Shown: positions 16,571 through 26,330, counted from the first letter of the stretch. The stretch: 42,827 bases of DNA from Muribaculaceae bacterium (GCA_017626045.1 JAGAJP010000027.1:1-42827), one strand, 5' to 3'. Made by a program: numbers and translations. Notes: generated by a model from the sequence alone, not told the origin.

Positions 16571-17842
16571 ATGGCAAAGAAAAGTTCAGGTACAGGCCAG
16601 AGATGCGCGCTTTGCGGTGCCGTAGACTCCAACACCACCCCGGTGCTGGAGATAATGCCGGGGCTTACGCTCTGCAACGACTGCGTGTCGTATATCGAGA
16701 CAGCGGCAAAGTCAGAGCTCTCACGCCGGCAAGGTGAGCAGAAGAAAAGTCCGGAGAAGAAATCCTCGATACCAAAGCCGAAAGAAATCAAGAAATTTCT
16801 TGACGAGTATATCATCGGTCAGGACGAGGCGAAGAAATATATGTCGGTGGCTGTCTACAACCACTACAAACGTATAGCACGCCTCGACGCAGGGCTTCAG
16901 GACAGCGAGGATGTGGACATCGAAAAATCGAACGTCATCCTCGTGGGCCCCACCGGCACCGGCAAGACCCTGTTGGCGAAGACCATCGCAAAACTGCTCG
17001 ACGTACCGTTCACAATCGTAGACGCCACGGTGCTCACGGAGGCAGGCTATGTGGGCGAGGACATCGAGTCGCTTCTCACCCGACTGCTCCAGGCGTGTGA
17101 CTACGACGTGAAGAAAGCCGAGCGTGGCATAGTCTTCATAGACGAGATCGACAAGATTGCGCGCAAGAGCGACAATCCGTCGATTACACGCGATGTGAGT
17201 GGCGAAGGCGTGCAGCAGGGTCTTCTGAAACTTCTTGAGGGCTCGACAGTGCTTGTGCCGCCCAACGGAGGCAGAAAGCATCCGGAGCAGAAGATGATTC
17301 CGGTCGACACGAAAAACATACTCTTCGTATGCGGCGGCGCATTCGACGGCATAGAGCGCAAGATCGCAGCGAGGCTCAACACCCACATCGTGGGCTACGG
17401 CCACAACAACAGCGACGCCAAGAAGCAGCGCGACAACCTGATGAAGTATGTGATGCCGCAAGACCTGAAGTCATTCGGACTGATTCCGGAAATCATAGGG
17501 CGACTTCCGGTGCTCACCGCGCTTGACCCGCTTGACAGGGAGGCACTTCGCAGAATCCTTGTGGAGCCAAAAAACGCCATCGTTCGCCAGTATGTGAAAC
17601 TCTTCGAGATGGACGGCGTGACGCTGACGTTTACCGACGAAGCCCTCGACACAATCGTGGACAAGGCGATTGAGTACAAACTCGGAGCCCGCGGCCTCCG
17701 CAGCATCGTGGAGACAGTGATGGTGGACGCGATGTTTGAGGTGCCCTCCTCCAAGAAAAAAGAATTCGAGGTGACCTCGGAATATGTTCTTGAGAAACTT
17801 CAGAAAAATCCGGGACTGAACCAATCAGCCTCCAAAGAGTGA
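16571..17842 (+). CDS. clpX: ATP-dependent Clp protease ATP-binding subunit ClpX
   Basis: This is an AAA+ unfoldase that feeds ClpP, 423 residues. The N-terminal zinc-binding domain has CALC and CNDC pairs (residues about 13-40). The AAA module has Walker A GPTGTGKT, the pore loop YVGED, Walker [11 protein letters not shown] and sensor region [13 protein letters not shown]. The ClpP-docking loop is represented by IVGYGHNN, replacing the usual IGF-type tripeptide region. It ends in a polar tail (NQSASKE). It is co-transcribed with clpP. Confidence 0.96.
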   Translation: MAKKSSGTGQRCALCGAVDSNTTPVLEIMPGLTLCNDCVSYIETAAKSELSRRQGEQKKSPEKKSSIPKPKEIKKFLDEYIIGQDEAKKYMSVAVYNHYKRIARLDAGLQDSEDVDIEKSNVILVGPTGTGKTLLAKTIAKLLDVPFTIVDATVLTEAGYVGEDIESLLTRLLQACDYDVKKAERGIVFIDEIDKIARKSDNPSITRDVSGEGVQQGLLKLLEGSTVLVPPNGGRKHPEQKMIPVDTKNILFVCGGAFDGIERKIAARLNTHIVGYGHNNSDAKKQRDNLMKYVMPQDLKSFGLIPEIIGRLPVLTALDPLDREALRRILVEPKNAIVRQYVKLFEMDGVTLTFTDEALDTIVDKAIEYKLGARGLRSIVETVMVDAMFEVPSSKKKEFEVTSEYVLEKLQKNPGLNQSASKE

Positions 17843-17917
17843 AGAGGAATCTCATCATCCTGACAAAAACTCATCATTGAGTATCCGGAAATACAATTTT
17901 TGGCAAAATACATCGTT

Positions 17918-17952
17918 AAAAAAAGAGGAAGAGAAAACATTCCTCTTTTTTT
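17918..17952 (+). terminator. Intrinsic terminator directly before the PPIase gene
   Basis: AAAAAAAGAGGAA (17918-17930) pairs with TTCCTCTTTTTTT (17940-17952) around a 9-base loop, giving a U-tract. It ends 15 bases before ATG 17968, so it either closes the clpX transcript or attenuates the next gene. It could work on both strands. Confidence 0.8.
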
Positions 17953-17967
17953 ATTGAACAACAGACA

Positions 17968-19905
17968 ATGAACAGAAAGTTTCTCGCCGCCATAGCCATC
18001 GCGGCAGGCACCGCGCTCGGCGGCTACGCCAAGGAAGAGGTGATCATGACGGTCAACGGCACTGATGTGAGCCGTTCGGAATTCGAATACCTCTACCATA
18101 AGAATCAACAGCAGCAGGTGGATCCCCTCACTCTGGAGGAATACGCCGAAATGTTTAAGATCTACAAACTGAAAGTTGCCGACGCCCTTGACCAGCGTCT
18201 TGACACCCTCCCCTCATTCGTCAGCGAGATGAAGCAGTACAGGTCAGACCTCGCGGCACCCTATCTCACCGACTCCACATATCTCAACAGTCTTGTGCAG
18301 GAAGCGTTTGAACGCAGTCGCGAAGAGGTGGAGGCATTCCACATAATGCTTTCGAAAGGACGCACTCCGGAGGAGAACAGGGCTGAGCGGGCGAAAGCCG
18401 ACTCCATACGCCAGGCACTTCTCACCGGCGCGGACTTCGCGGCACTTGCCAAACAATATTCCGTAGACCGTGGCAGCAACGACCGGGGAGGCCGAATGGG
18501 CTACATCACGGAAGGGCGCTTCCCGTATGCATTCGAGAAGGCAGCCTTCACCCTCAAGCCCGGCGAGATATCCGAAATCGTAGAGTCCCCGCAGGGCTAT
18601 CATGTGCTGAAAGGCGGCAAACACCGCGCTGCTCGCGGCACTGTTCTTGCCGAGCACATCATGAAGATGGTGCCTCAGGATGCCTCAGCCGATATAGACG
18701 CCAAGGCGAAAGCGGAAATTGACAGCATCTACAAGGTGGTATGCGCCAATCCGGAGAAATTCGAGGATCTCGCGCGTCAGTTGAGCGACGACAAGGGTTC
18801 CGGACGAAACGGCGGCAAACTCAACTGGTTCGGAGCCGGCATGATGGTGGAGCCATTTGACTCGGCGTCTTTCGCAATCGCCGTTGGAGAGATTTCCACA
18901 CCGGTAAGAAGCCAGTTTGGCTGGCATGTCATCAAGAAGCTCGATGCCCGGGGTCCCGAGAGCCTTGAGCAGCTGAAGCCCGCTATGCTTCAGCGCATCA
19001 CGAGCCAAAACGACGAGCGCAGCCTTCTCATCCGCAAGAACCTCATATCCAAACTCGCCAAGAAACATAAAGGTAAGCTCAACGACAAAAACGTAGATCT
19101 TATCTGCAACGATGTCCTCAAGAGCGGCATGGACTCCGCATGGAACGCCAAGGTCAGGGACGCAGCCGGCTACGGAGCCATCGAGATCGCCAACGTAGGC
19201 AAGAAGAAATACTCCCTCGCCGACTGGGCAATCCCCCACACGGCTGTAACAATCAGCGACGGCGAGACCGCGAGCGAACAGCTCCGCAGAATGCTGGAAT
19301 TCTATCTCGGCAACCTTCTGGTGGAAGAGGAAGAGAACTGGCTTGAGGCAAACGAGAAAGGATACGCCAACCTACTGAACGAATACCGCGAGGGATCACT
19401 GCTTTATGAGGCAAGCGTTCGCCGGGTATGGGACAAGGCGGCGAAAGACACCGAGGGACTCAACAGATATTTCGAGACCCACCGCTCCGACTACGCATGG
19501 CAGAAGCCACACGCCAAGGGCATCCTCGTGCAGGCATCCACCGACTCCGTAGCCGACGAGATAAAGGGACGCCTCAAGGAAATGAAAGACGAGAGCGAAC
19601 TCAAGAACATCCGCAAGCATTATGTTGGAAAGGCAACGATAGAGCCGATACTCATGGAGCAGGGACAGAACGGGATGGTCGACAACATCATGTTTGGAGG
19701 AGACCCCGTGAAGCCGAACAACAAGCGCTACACCACATATTTCTTATGGAATCCCCGACTGCTGAACGCTCCCGAAAGCATGACCGACGTCAAGGGGCTC
19801 GTGACCGGCGACTATCAGAACCAGCTCGAAAGCGACTGGGTAGAGGAACTGAAAGCCAAATATCCGGTAACGGTAAACAGCAAAGTGCTGAAGAAGGTTA
19901 AATGA
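17968..19905 (+). CDS. Periplasmic parvulin-type PPIase with two rotamase domains
   Basis: This is a 645-residue exported chaperone/isomerase of the SurA/PrsA kind. The signal peptide is MNRKFLAAIAIAAGTALGGY (cut after GYAK). A SurA-like N-domain follows (VNGTDVSRSEFEYLYHKN...). Parvulin 1 (about 118-215) has VEAFHIMLSKG, FAALAKQYSVDRGSNDRGGRMG and SPQGYHVLKGG. Parvulin 2 (about 222-330) has LAEHIMKMV, FEDLARQLSDDKGSGRNGGKLNWFG and SQFGWHVIKKL. About 300 further residues form a second helical half. Its likely clients are outer-membrane proteins in transit. It is upstream of another SurA-like pair, so it is part of an envelope-assembly cluster. No promoter matching the consensus was found between clpX and this gene. 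Confidence 0.88.
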   Translation: MNRKFLAAIAIAAGTALGGYAKEEVIMTVNGTDVSRSEFEYLYHKNQQQQVDPLTLEEYAEMFKIYKLKVADALDQRLDTLPSFVSEMKQYRSDLAAPYLTDSTYLNSLVQEAFERSREEVEAFHIMLSKGRTPEENRAERAKADSIRQALLTGADFAALAKQYSVDRGSNDRGGRMGYITEGRFPYAFEKAAFTLKPGEISEIVESPQGYHVLKGGKHRAARGTVLAEHIMKMVPQDASADIDAKAKAEIDSIYKVVCANPEKFEDLARQLSDDKGSGRNGGKLNWFGAGMMVEPFDSASFAIAVGEISTPVRSQFGWHVIKKLDARGPESLEQLKPAMLQRITSQNDERSLLIRKNLISKLAKKHKGKLNDKNVDLICNDVLKSGMDSAWNAKVRDAAGYGAIEIANVGKKKYSLADWAIPHTAVTISDGETASEQLRRMLEFYLGNLLVEEEENWLEANEKGYANLLNEYREGSLLYEASVRRVWDKAAKDTEGLNRYFETHRSDYAWQKPHAKGILVQASTDSVADEIKGRLKEMKDESELKNIRKHYVGKATIEPILMEQGQNGMVDNIMFGGDPVKPNNKRYTTYFLWNPRLLNAPESMTDVKGLVTGDYQNQLESDWVEELKAKYPVTVNSKVLKKVK

Positions 19906-19925
19906 CAATAAAGAAATAAAGTCAC

Positions 19926-19960
19926 AAAAATGCGGAGTCGAGGCAAGGCTCCGCATTTTT
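19926..19960 (+). terminator. Intrinsic terminator after the double-parvulin gene
   Basis: AAAAATGCGGAG (19926-19937) pairs with CTCCGCATTTTT (19949-19960), loop of 11 bases, T-run at the end. It separates this gene from the 20029-26282 operon. Confidence 0.9.
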
Positions 19961-19993
19961 TATGAGACAGACTCCAAGTAACGCGATTGTAAG

Positions 19994-20024
19994 TTGCGCA
20001 AATGGGAATTTTTTTGTAATTTTG
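19994..20024 (+). promoter_or_regulatory. Promoter of the lipoprotein-surA operon
   Basis: -33 TTG (19994-19996), a 20-base spacer and -7 TAATTTTG (20017-20024) match the consensus. The -7 box ends only four bases before ATG 20029, so the mRNA probably starts at or beside the start codon. Confidence 0.75.
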
Positions 20025-20028
20025 CTTG

Positions 20029-20895
20029 ATGAAGCATAGTGTGCAAATAGTACTCGCTGTTCTATTGGCGGTGTGTGCCGGATGTAGGTCTGAAAAAAGC
20101 GATTCGGAAGTCACGGAGGCTGAGATTGCGGCTCAATACCGAGACTCGGTACTTCTGCTGTCGGATGTTGAGAGGCTGCTTCCGCCAGCCATCACTCCGG
20201 AAGACAGTCTGCGTCTCGCGCAGTCAATAATAGACGAATGGATCGACGGCCTGCTGATAGAGGATCTTGCCGCAAGCCAGATCGATGACTATGAACGGGT
20301 GGAGCGGCTCACACGCCGCTACCGCCGCAGCCTCATAGCGGAATCCTACCGCCGCAAGACCCGGGAGCAGGGAGTGCAGCCGGTAGACGTGGAAGCAGTA
20401 AGAGACTACTACCGCGCCCACATGAGTCAGATGAAGCTTGAGCGACCGATAGTGAAGGGGCTGTTTATAAAACTCCCTACCGGTTCCCGCCGGCTCGAAG
20501 ACATCCGGTTATGGATGCGCAATCCGTCGCCGGAAACTTATGACGAGCTGGAGAACATCCAGACCAAAGAGAATGCCGTGTTCCGGTATTTCGACGACAA
20601 GTGGCTGGACTTCGACGTCCTTTCCGGCGAGATACCCTACCGGTTTGGCAATGCCGACCAATGGCTCGCGGAAAACGTGGATTTCGAGATGGAGCACAAC
20701 GGCAACACATATATACTTCACATAGCGGACTACCGTGGGAGCGGGAGCGTGATGCCCGAAGACTACGCGTCGCCGCTGATAGAAGACAGAATGAAAACGA
20801 GCAATCTCGAAGACTACGAGCGTGCCCTTGTGAGGGCGCTCCGCAGCAAAGCGATTGAAAAGAAAATATTGAAAGTAGGCAAATACAGGAAATGA
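20029..20895 (+). CDS. SurA-like lipoprotein without a clear PPIase domain
   Basis: This 288-residue protein has a lipoprotein signal (MKHSVQIVLAVLLAVCAGC, lipobox VCAGC), so it is membrane-anchored in the periplasm. The region DVERLLPPAITPEDSLRLAQ and then IIDEWIDGLLIEDLA is typical of SurA N-domains, and the C-terminal region (GNTYILHIADYRGSGSVMPEDYA) is also SurA-like. Between them only a vestigial parvulin-like stretch is visible (KGLFIKLPTGSRRLEDIRLW), lacking the usual His and Gly-Gly motifs. I infer a non-catalytic chaperone partner. I chose ATG 20029 rather than TTG 20026, because it gives the intact signal peptide. It overlaps surA by 4 bases (ATGA). Confidence 0.72.
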   Translation: MKHSVQIVLAVLLAVCAGCRSEKSDSEVTEAEIAAQYRDSVLLLSDVERLLPPAITPEDSLRLAQSIIDEWIDGLLIEDLAASQIDDYERVERLTRRYRRSLIAESYRRKTREQGVQPVDVEAVRDYYRAHMSQMKLERPIVKGLFIKLPTGSRRLEDIRLWMRNPSPETYDELENIQTKENAVFRYFDDKWLDFDVLSGEIPYRFGNADQWLAENVDFEMEHNGNTYILHIADYRGSGSVMPEDYASPLIEDRMKTSNLEDYERALVRALRSKAIEKKILKVGKYRK

Positions 20896-22286
20896 AAAAG
20901 ACCCCAGCAATAGCATTAGCGGCATTAGCCGCCCTTGCCACGAGCGCCATCGCGGCCGACACCGCGAGCGGTCCGAAAAAGAACGTGATCGATGAAGTGG
21001 CGTGGATAGTGGGCGACAACGCCATATATAAGTCGGAAATCGAAGACCAGTACGCGCAGATGCGAAGTCAGGGGATAAGCCCGGGCGGCGACCCCTATTG
21101 CGTGATACCGGAGCAGTTGGCTGTAGAGAAACTCTACCTGCACCAGGCGAAGCTCGACACCATCGAGGCTCCCCTTAGCCAGTTGTCGTCGGGTGTGGAC
21201 CGCCACATGAATTTTTTCGTCAGCAACCTCGGAAGCCGCGAAAAGGTGGAGGAATATTTCCGCAAGCCGTGGAACGCCCTGCGCGATGAAGTGCTTGAGA
21301 AGATGAAGACCAACTATATCATGGAGCAGGTGCAGTCCAACCTCACCAAGGGAGTGAAGGCGACACCCAACGACGTAAAGAAATATTACGCCAAGCTTCC
21401 CGACGACAGCATACCGTTTGTACCGATGCAGGTGGAGGTTCAGATCGTGCAGCTCAACCCCGTGATTCCTAAGCAGGAAATAGAGGACGTGAAGGCACGT
21501 CTTCGCGACTATGCCGACAGGGTCAACAAAGGAGAGATGCAGTTCTCTACCCTCGCCATCATGCACAGTCAGGATCCCGGAAGCGCCATGAAGGGTGGAG
21601 AACTCGGATATGCCAACCGGACAGACTATGTGCCGGAATTCGCCAATGTGGCGTTCAACCTCAGCGACCCCAAGAAAGTGAGCCGCATAGTGGAGACCGA
21701 ATACGGCTACCACATAATCCAGCTAATCGACAAGAGGGGTGATCAGGTGAATGTGAGACACATACTGCTGCGTCCCCATGTCAGCGACAAAGACTTGCGC
21801 GACGCCACAATGCGTCTCGACTCGCTGCGCAAGGAGATTGTGGCGGGGAAATATGCGTTTGACGAATGCGTGCGCTACGTGAGCCAGGACAAGGACTCCC
21901 GCAACAACAAGGGCATCATGGTCAACAGCAATCAGGAAAGTTCGCTCTTCGGCACCACGCGCTTCGAGATGCAGGACCTTCCCTCGGAAATAGCCCAGCG
22001 CATAGAGAGCATGGAGCCCGGCGACATGAGCGAGCCGTTTATCATGACCGACAAGAAGAAGAATCAGGAAGTGGCGGCGATAGTGCGCCTGCACCTTCGT
22101 GTTCCCGGCCATAAGGCGAACCTCAGCGAAGACTACAACATGCTCAAGCACATGTATGAGAACCACGCCAAGGAACAGATAATCAAAGACTGGGTGGAGA
22201 AAAAGATAAAGGACACCTACGTGCACATCTCCGAAGGATGGAACAACTGCGAGTTCCGCTACGAGGGATGGGAAAAGGAGCAATGA
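20892..22286 (+). CDS. surA: SurA-type periplasmic chaperone/PPIase
   Basis: This is a periplasmic chaperone of 464 residues for outer-membrane proteins. The signal peptide (MKKTPAIALAALAALATSAI, cleavage near AIAA|D) is followed by a SurA N-domain (IDEVAWIVGDNAIYKSEIED, residues about 33-175). Parvulin 1 (about 178-282) has FSTLAIMHSQDPGSAMKGGELGY and ETEYGYHIIQLID. Parvulin 2 (about 283-405) starts VNVRHILLRP and has FDECVRYVSQDKDSRNNKG. The C-terminal helix (YNMLKHMYENHAKEQIIKDW) packs back on the N-domain in this family. It shares ATGA overlaps with both neighbours, so translation is probably coupled. Confidence 0.9.
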   Translation: MKKTPAIALAALAALATSAIAADTASGPKKNVIDEVAWIVGDNAIYKSEIEDQYAQMRSQGISPGGDPYCVIPEQLAVEKLYLHQAKLDTIEAPLSQLSSGVDRHMNFFVSNLGSREKVEEYFRKPWNALRDEVLEKMKTNYIMEQVQSNLTKGVKATPNDVKKYYAKLPDDSIPFVPMQVEVQIVQLNPVIPKQEIEDVKARLRDYADRVNKGEMQFSTLAIMHSQDPGSAMKGGELGYANRTDYVPEFANVAFNLSDPKKVSRIVETEYGYHIIQLIDKRGDQVNVRHILLRPHVSDKDLRDATMRLDSLRKEIVAGKYAFDECVRYVSQDKDSRNNKGIMVNSNQESSLFGTTRFEMQDLPSEIAQRIESMEPGDMSEPFIMTDKKKNQEVAAIVRLHLRVPGHKANLSEDYNMLKHMYENHAKEQIIKDWVEKKIKDTYVHISEGWNNCEFRYEGWEKEQ

Positions 22287-24391
22287 CCCGGTATCAGAAA
22301 ATATTTTCCGCCACAATGGCAATAATGCTGCTGGCATTTGCCGGCAGCATCGTTTTCAGTGCCTACGCCCAGCAGGCACGCAAAAAGAACGCCCGCACGA
22401 GCGAGCAGAGCTATACTCGCCCGAAGCCTAAAAAACCGGTCAAGCCGGTGATTCCAGGCGAGAACCGCTACAGGAGCGACAAGGTGTTTCTGGAATACGC
22501 CGACAGCCTCTACAAACTGCATTCGTGGAACGACACCATAGAGAAGCAGATAGTAAGCGGCAACGTGAAATTCCGTCAGGGCTCGCTCTGGATGTTTTGC
22601 GACTCCGCTTATTATTACCCCGGCATCAACTCGATGGATGCCTTCGGCCATGTCCGCATGGAGCAGGGCGACACCCTCTTCGTATATGCCGACCAGCTTT
22701 TCTACAACGGCAACGACCGCCTTGCCAAACTCACCAACGGCCCCAGCGAGCCGAAAGTGCGTCTGAAGGACCCGAGCGGAGAACTGATTACCGACACCCT
22801 CGACTACGATGTGAACTTGGAGACAGGTTTCTACGGATGCGGGGGCCAGCTGCGCGATGAAGTCAACACACTGTCGTCGGTGTTCGGACAATACAACAGC
22901 CGAACCAAAGACGCGGAATTCTTCTACGATGTGGAGCTCATCAACCGCAAGGACAACTTCCGGCTGCTTAGCGACACACTCTACTACAACACGGGCACTC
23001 ACCTCGCCCGCATCGACAGCCCCACCGACATCTTCGGAGCCAACGACACAATCCGCGCTACCAGAGGCTGGTATGACACGCGGGTCGGCAATCTCGAGAT
23101 GACAAACCGCGCGATCCTCATCCACAAGGACTCACTCGGACGGGCAACTACTCTGGAGGGCGACTCGATAGTGTATGACAAGGCAACCCGCGTCAGCCGC
23201 GCTTATCAATACCGCGACATCACAAAATTAGGGCAGCCGACAGTGATTACCGACACCGCCAGCAAGATAATCCTTGTGAGCGGATTCGGAATGTATAACG
23301 ACTCAACGCGAGAGGCGTTCGCCACCGAATATCCGCTACTGAAGGAGTATTCACGTCCCGACACGCTATATCTGCGCGCCGACACCATATTCACGTATAT
23401 GCTCACGGATACGCTATGGGTTCCGAAATTCGAGCCGAGCCGCCATGTGAAGGCGCCGTTCCGACTGGCAGACGTGAAGTATCTGGAGTGGCCTGCCGAC
23501 AGCAATCTGATGCCGCCATTGACGCGCCCGGAAATGATGTCGCTTCTCGACCGATTCCTGAAATCACTCGCGACACCGGAAGCGCCGGTGTTCGCGGAAC
23601 TACCGGAAGCACCGGTGACCGAAGGACTTCCGGAAGAACAGAATGACTCGACCGGCGCTCCTACGGACACACTGACGAATCCGCTCCCCGCAATGCAGGA
23701 AGCAGCCGCCGGAGTGCCCCCGACTGCGGATAAAGACAGTGTGGAGATGGTCATAGACCGCATCCGCGACTATCATGTGGCTAAAGCCTATCCGCGCGCC
23801 CGCTTCTTCAATCCGGACGCCCAGGGAGTAGCCGACACTCTGGAGTTTTATGAAAACGACTCCCTGCTGTATATGAAGCGTAAACCGGTGGTATGGAGCG
23901 GCGAACGCCAGGTGACGGGAAAGGAAATAATCCTGCACTTCAATGACTCGACAGTAGACCACGCGCTTCTGCCGCAGACAGGATTCATGGCGGAGTATGT
24001 AGACGAGGATTTCTACAACCAGCTGTCGGGAAAGAAGATGGAGGCATGGTTTGAAGACGACTATCTGAAGCGGCTGTATGTGGAGGGCAACGTGCAGGTG
24101 ATAATGCTTCCGATGGAAAACGACTCGTCGTACAACAAACTGGTAGACGCCGAGAGTAGCCATATGACGGTGGAGATGCACGAGCGTCAGATTGAGAAAA
24201 TAAAGATGTGGCCGGAAGTAACGGGCAACACCACACCGATATTCCTCGTGAAAAGGGCACAGAAATATCTACCCGGATTCCAGTGGCTCGACGCCATACG
24301 TCCGAAGCGAATAGTGGTGGACGGGGTGCTAAGGTGGGCCGACGAACTCGGAGAACTGCCGGAGGAACTTGAAATATATTTCGAGGATTGA
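22283..24391 (+). CDS. OstA/LptD-like envelope protein
   Basis: This 702-residue exported protein has a hydrophobic signal (ATMAIMLLAFAGSIVFSAYA, followed by QQ). It contains Bacteroidetes OstA-like domains: repeated short beta-strand units such as QIVSGNVKFRQGSLWMFCDS, MDAFGHVRMEQGDTLFVYA and LEGDSIVYDKATRVSRAY. These resemble the beta-jellyroll of LptA and the LptD N-domain. A Pro/Glu-rich linker (about 425-505) separates a second such region (VVWSGERQVTGKEIILHF). No C-terminal barrel with terminal aromatic is evident. The likely role is in lipopolysaccharide transport (inference from family). I chose ATG 22283 because it overlaps the surA stop by 4 bases; the in-frame ATG 22238 lies well inside surA. 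Confidence 0.83.
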   Translation: MTRYQKIFSATMAIMLLAFAGSIVFSAYAQQARKKNARTSEQSYTRPKPKKPVKPVIPGENRYRSDKVFLEYADSLYKLHSWNDTIEKQIVSGNVKFRQGSLWMFCDSAYYYPGINSMDAFGHVRMEQGDTLFVYADQLFYNGNDRLAKLTNGPSEPKVRLKDPSGELITDTLDYDVNLETGFYGCGGQLRDEVNTLSSVFGQYNSRTKDAEFFYDVELINRKDNFRLLSDTLYYNTGTHLARIDSPTDIFGANDTIRATRGWYDTRVGNLEMTNRAILIHKDSLGRATTLEGDSIVYDKATRVSRAYQYRDITKLGQPTVITDTASKIILVSGFGMYNDSTREAFATEYPLLKEYSRPDTLYLRADTIFTYMLTDTLWVPKFEPSRHVKAPFRLADVKYLEWPADSNLMPPLTRPEMMSLLDRFLKSLATPEAPVFAELPEAPVTEGLPEEQNDSTGAPTDTLTNPLPAMQEAAAGVPPTADKDSVEMVIDRIRDYHVAKAYPRARFFNPDAQGVADTLEFYENDSLLYMKRKPVVWSGERQVTGKEIILHFNDSTVDHALLPQTGFMAEYVDEDFYNQLSGKKMEAWFEDDYLKRLYVEGNVQVIMLPMENDSSYNKLVDAESSHMTVEMHERQIEKIKMWPEVTGNTTPIFLVKRAQKYLPGFQWLDAIRPKRIVVDGVLRWADELGELPEELEIYFED

Positions 24392-24392
24392 C

Positions 24393-26282
24393 ATGGACAT
24401 CATCAGACAACTGCCAGACTCAGTGGCCAACCAGATAGCCGCGGGCGAGGTGATACAACGCCCGGCGTCGGTGATTAAGGAACTCGTGGAAAACGCGGCA
24501 GACGCGGGAGCCACGGAAATCCGGATCTATGTGAAAGATGCCGGCAAGACGATGATACAGGTAATCGACAACGGCAACGGCATGTCGGAGACCGACGCCC
24601 GAATGGCGTTTGAGCGACACGCCACCTCCAAGATACGCAACGCCGAAGACCTCTTCGCACTCCACACCATGGGCTTCCGCGGCGAGGCGCTCCCCTCGAT
24701 CTGCGCCATCTCTCAGATTGAGATGCGCACACGCACCGCCGACTCCCAGATGGGGACACGCCTCGTGATCAACGGCAGCCGGGTAGAGACACAGGAGCCA
24801 TGCATATGCGAAAAAGGAACCTCGCTGACAGTGCGCAATCTGTTTTTCAACCTTCCGGCACGCCGCAAGTTCCTGAAGTCGGATGCCGGGGAACTTGGTC
24901 ACATCATGCGGGAATTCGAGCGTATGGCTCTTGTCAACAACCGCCTTCGAATGAGCATCGATACCGGCACCCGCGTGATGGACCTTCGCCCCGGGAGCAT
25001 GCTGCAGAGAATCAACGACCTCTGGAAAAACAACCTCAACATGCAGCTCATTCCGGTAGATGTCGACACAGAGCTGGTGAAAATCACCGGATACGTTTCG
25101 CGTCCGGAATATGCACGACGCAGGAATCCTCTGTGGCATCTGATAGCCAACGGAAGACATATCAACCATCTGAGGATGCACAAAGTGATAACCGGATGTT
25201 TCGAGCGTCTGATAGCCCCCGACACACAGCCTTGCTATTTCATCAGGATAGAAGTCGATCCGAGCGACATCGACATCAATATCCATCCGAGCAAGAACGA
25301 GGTAAAGCTCGAGCGGGAGAAGGAGATACTCAGCATATTGGGAGCGAGCGTGAAGGCGGCGCTCGGTAAATTCGCCGCCGCGCCACAGATAGACTTCGAC
25401 ACGGAACTCGTGCCGGTGCAGCCCCGGGGAGAGGCAACTGAAAGTCCAGGCATCGAAGTGCCGTCTGACTACAACCCGTTTGCCATAGGAGAAGAAACCG
25501 AGACCGGCGCAGAATCGCCCGTCACGCTCCGAACCGGTCATCAAGAGGCATACACAGGAAGAGGCGGATCTGCATCAAGGAGCAATCTACGCAACTGGGA
25601 CACACTCTACACACGGTTTATGAACCGTCAGGAGGAGACAGCCGAAGCAGCCAAGCCTGTGGAAGGAGTGCTTCCGACTCAGGAAGAGCCTGCCAAGTCA
25701 CGCACAAAGGAATGTTTCCAGTATGCCGAAAAATACATAGTGACGACATCGCGCGCCGGCATCATGGTAATAGACCAGCACCGCGCCCATCTGAAGATAT
25801 TGTATGAGGATTTTCTGCGGAGCGTAAGGCGTATGGAGGTTACGAGCCAGAGGGTGCTCTTCCCGGAGACAATAGAACTCGACGACTCGCGCCAGGCGGC
25901 CCTGACCCGTATGCACGATGAGCTGAGCGGCATCGGCTTCGACCTTGAATATGAGGAAGGCACCCGCTGGAGGATAGCGGCAGTGCCTACTATGATCAGC
26001 GCCGGAAGCGCCTGCGACGTGGTGGAGAGAATCCTCGACTCGGTATGTGAGGAAAGCGACGGCTATGGTGTGGACGGTAATCCTGTAGGCGACATAATGG
26101 AAAAGATGGCACTCGTGATGGCGAGGAGCGCCGCGATAGTAAGGGGTAGAGTGCTGACCGCCGAGGAGATGGACTCCCTGGTGGGACGCCTCTTCTCGCT
26201 TCCGGATCCGTCGCTGACCCCGGCAGGCAAACGGACATTCACGATTCTCGATGAGGAACGTCTGAAATCACTCTTGGGATGA
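24393..26282 (+). CDS. mutL: DNA mismatch repair protein MutL
   Basis: This is a mismatch-repair GHKL ATPase of 629 residues. The N-terminal ATPase has IAAGEVIQRPASVIKELVEN, VIDNGNGM and the ATP-lid GFRGEALPSICAI, within the first 100 residues. A transducer domain follows to about 330 (HPSKNEVKLER). After a variable Pro/Glu-rich linker (about 340-440), the C-terminal dimerisation domain begins near residue 445 (ECFQYAEKYIVTTS, MVIDQHRAH). The endonuclease motif DQHAxxER is seen as DQHRAHLK, so nuclease activity is uncertain. The gene starts one base after the OstA-like stop, and so ends the operon that begins at 20029. Confidence 0.95.
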   Translation: MDIIRQLPDSVANQIAAGEVIQRPASVIKELVENAADAGATEIRIYVKDAGKTMIQVIDNGNGMSETDARMAFERHATSKIRNAEDLFALHTMGFRGEALPSICAISQIEMRTRTADSQMGTRLVINGSRVETQEPCICEKGTSLTVRNLFFNLPARRKFLKSDAGELGHIMREFERMALVNNRLRMSIDTGTRVMDLRPGSMLQRINDLWKNNLNMQLIPVDVDTELVKITGYVSRPEYARRRNPLWHLIANGRHINHLRMHKVITGCFERLIAPDTQPCYFIRIEVDPSDIDINIHPSKNEVKLEREKEILSILGASVKAALGKFAAAPQIDFDTELVPVQPRGEATESPGIEVPSDYNPFAIGEETETGAESPVTLRTGHQEAYTGRGGSASRSNLRNWDTLYTRFMNRQEETAEAAKPVEGVLPTQEEPAKSRTKECFQYAEKYIVTTSRAGIMVIDQHRAHLKILYEDFLRSVRRMEVTSQRVLFPETIELDDSRQAALTRMHDELSGIGFDLEYEEGTRWRIAAVPTMISAGSACDVVERILDSVCEESDGYGVDGNPVGDIMEKMALVMARSAAIVRGRVLTAEEMDSLVGRLFSLPDPSLTPAGKRTFTILDEERLKSLLG

Positions 26283-26290
26283 AAGCTTAC

Positions 26291-26318
26291 AAATCCGGAA
26301 AACTTTTCCGGATTTTTT
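26291..26318 (+). terminator. Intrinsic terminator after mutL
   Basis: AAATCCGGAAAA (26291-26302) and TTTTCCGGATTT (26304-26315) are a perfect dyad followed by a T-run, 9 bases after the mutL stop. Confidence 0.92.
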
Positions 26319-26330
26319 TATTGGAATATG

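Noticed and set aside
24420..25544. 374-residue open frame on the minus strand
   Set aside because: It is entirely antisense to mutL, whose motifs are complete.
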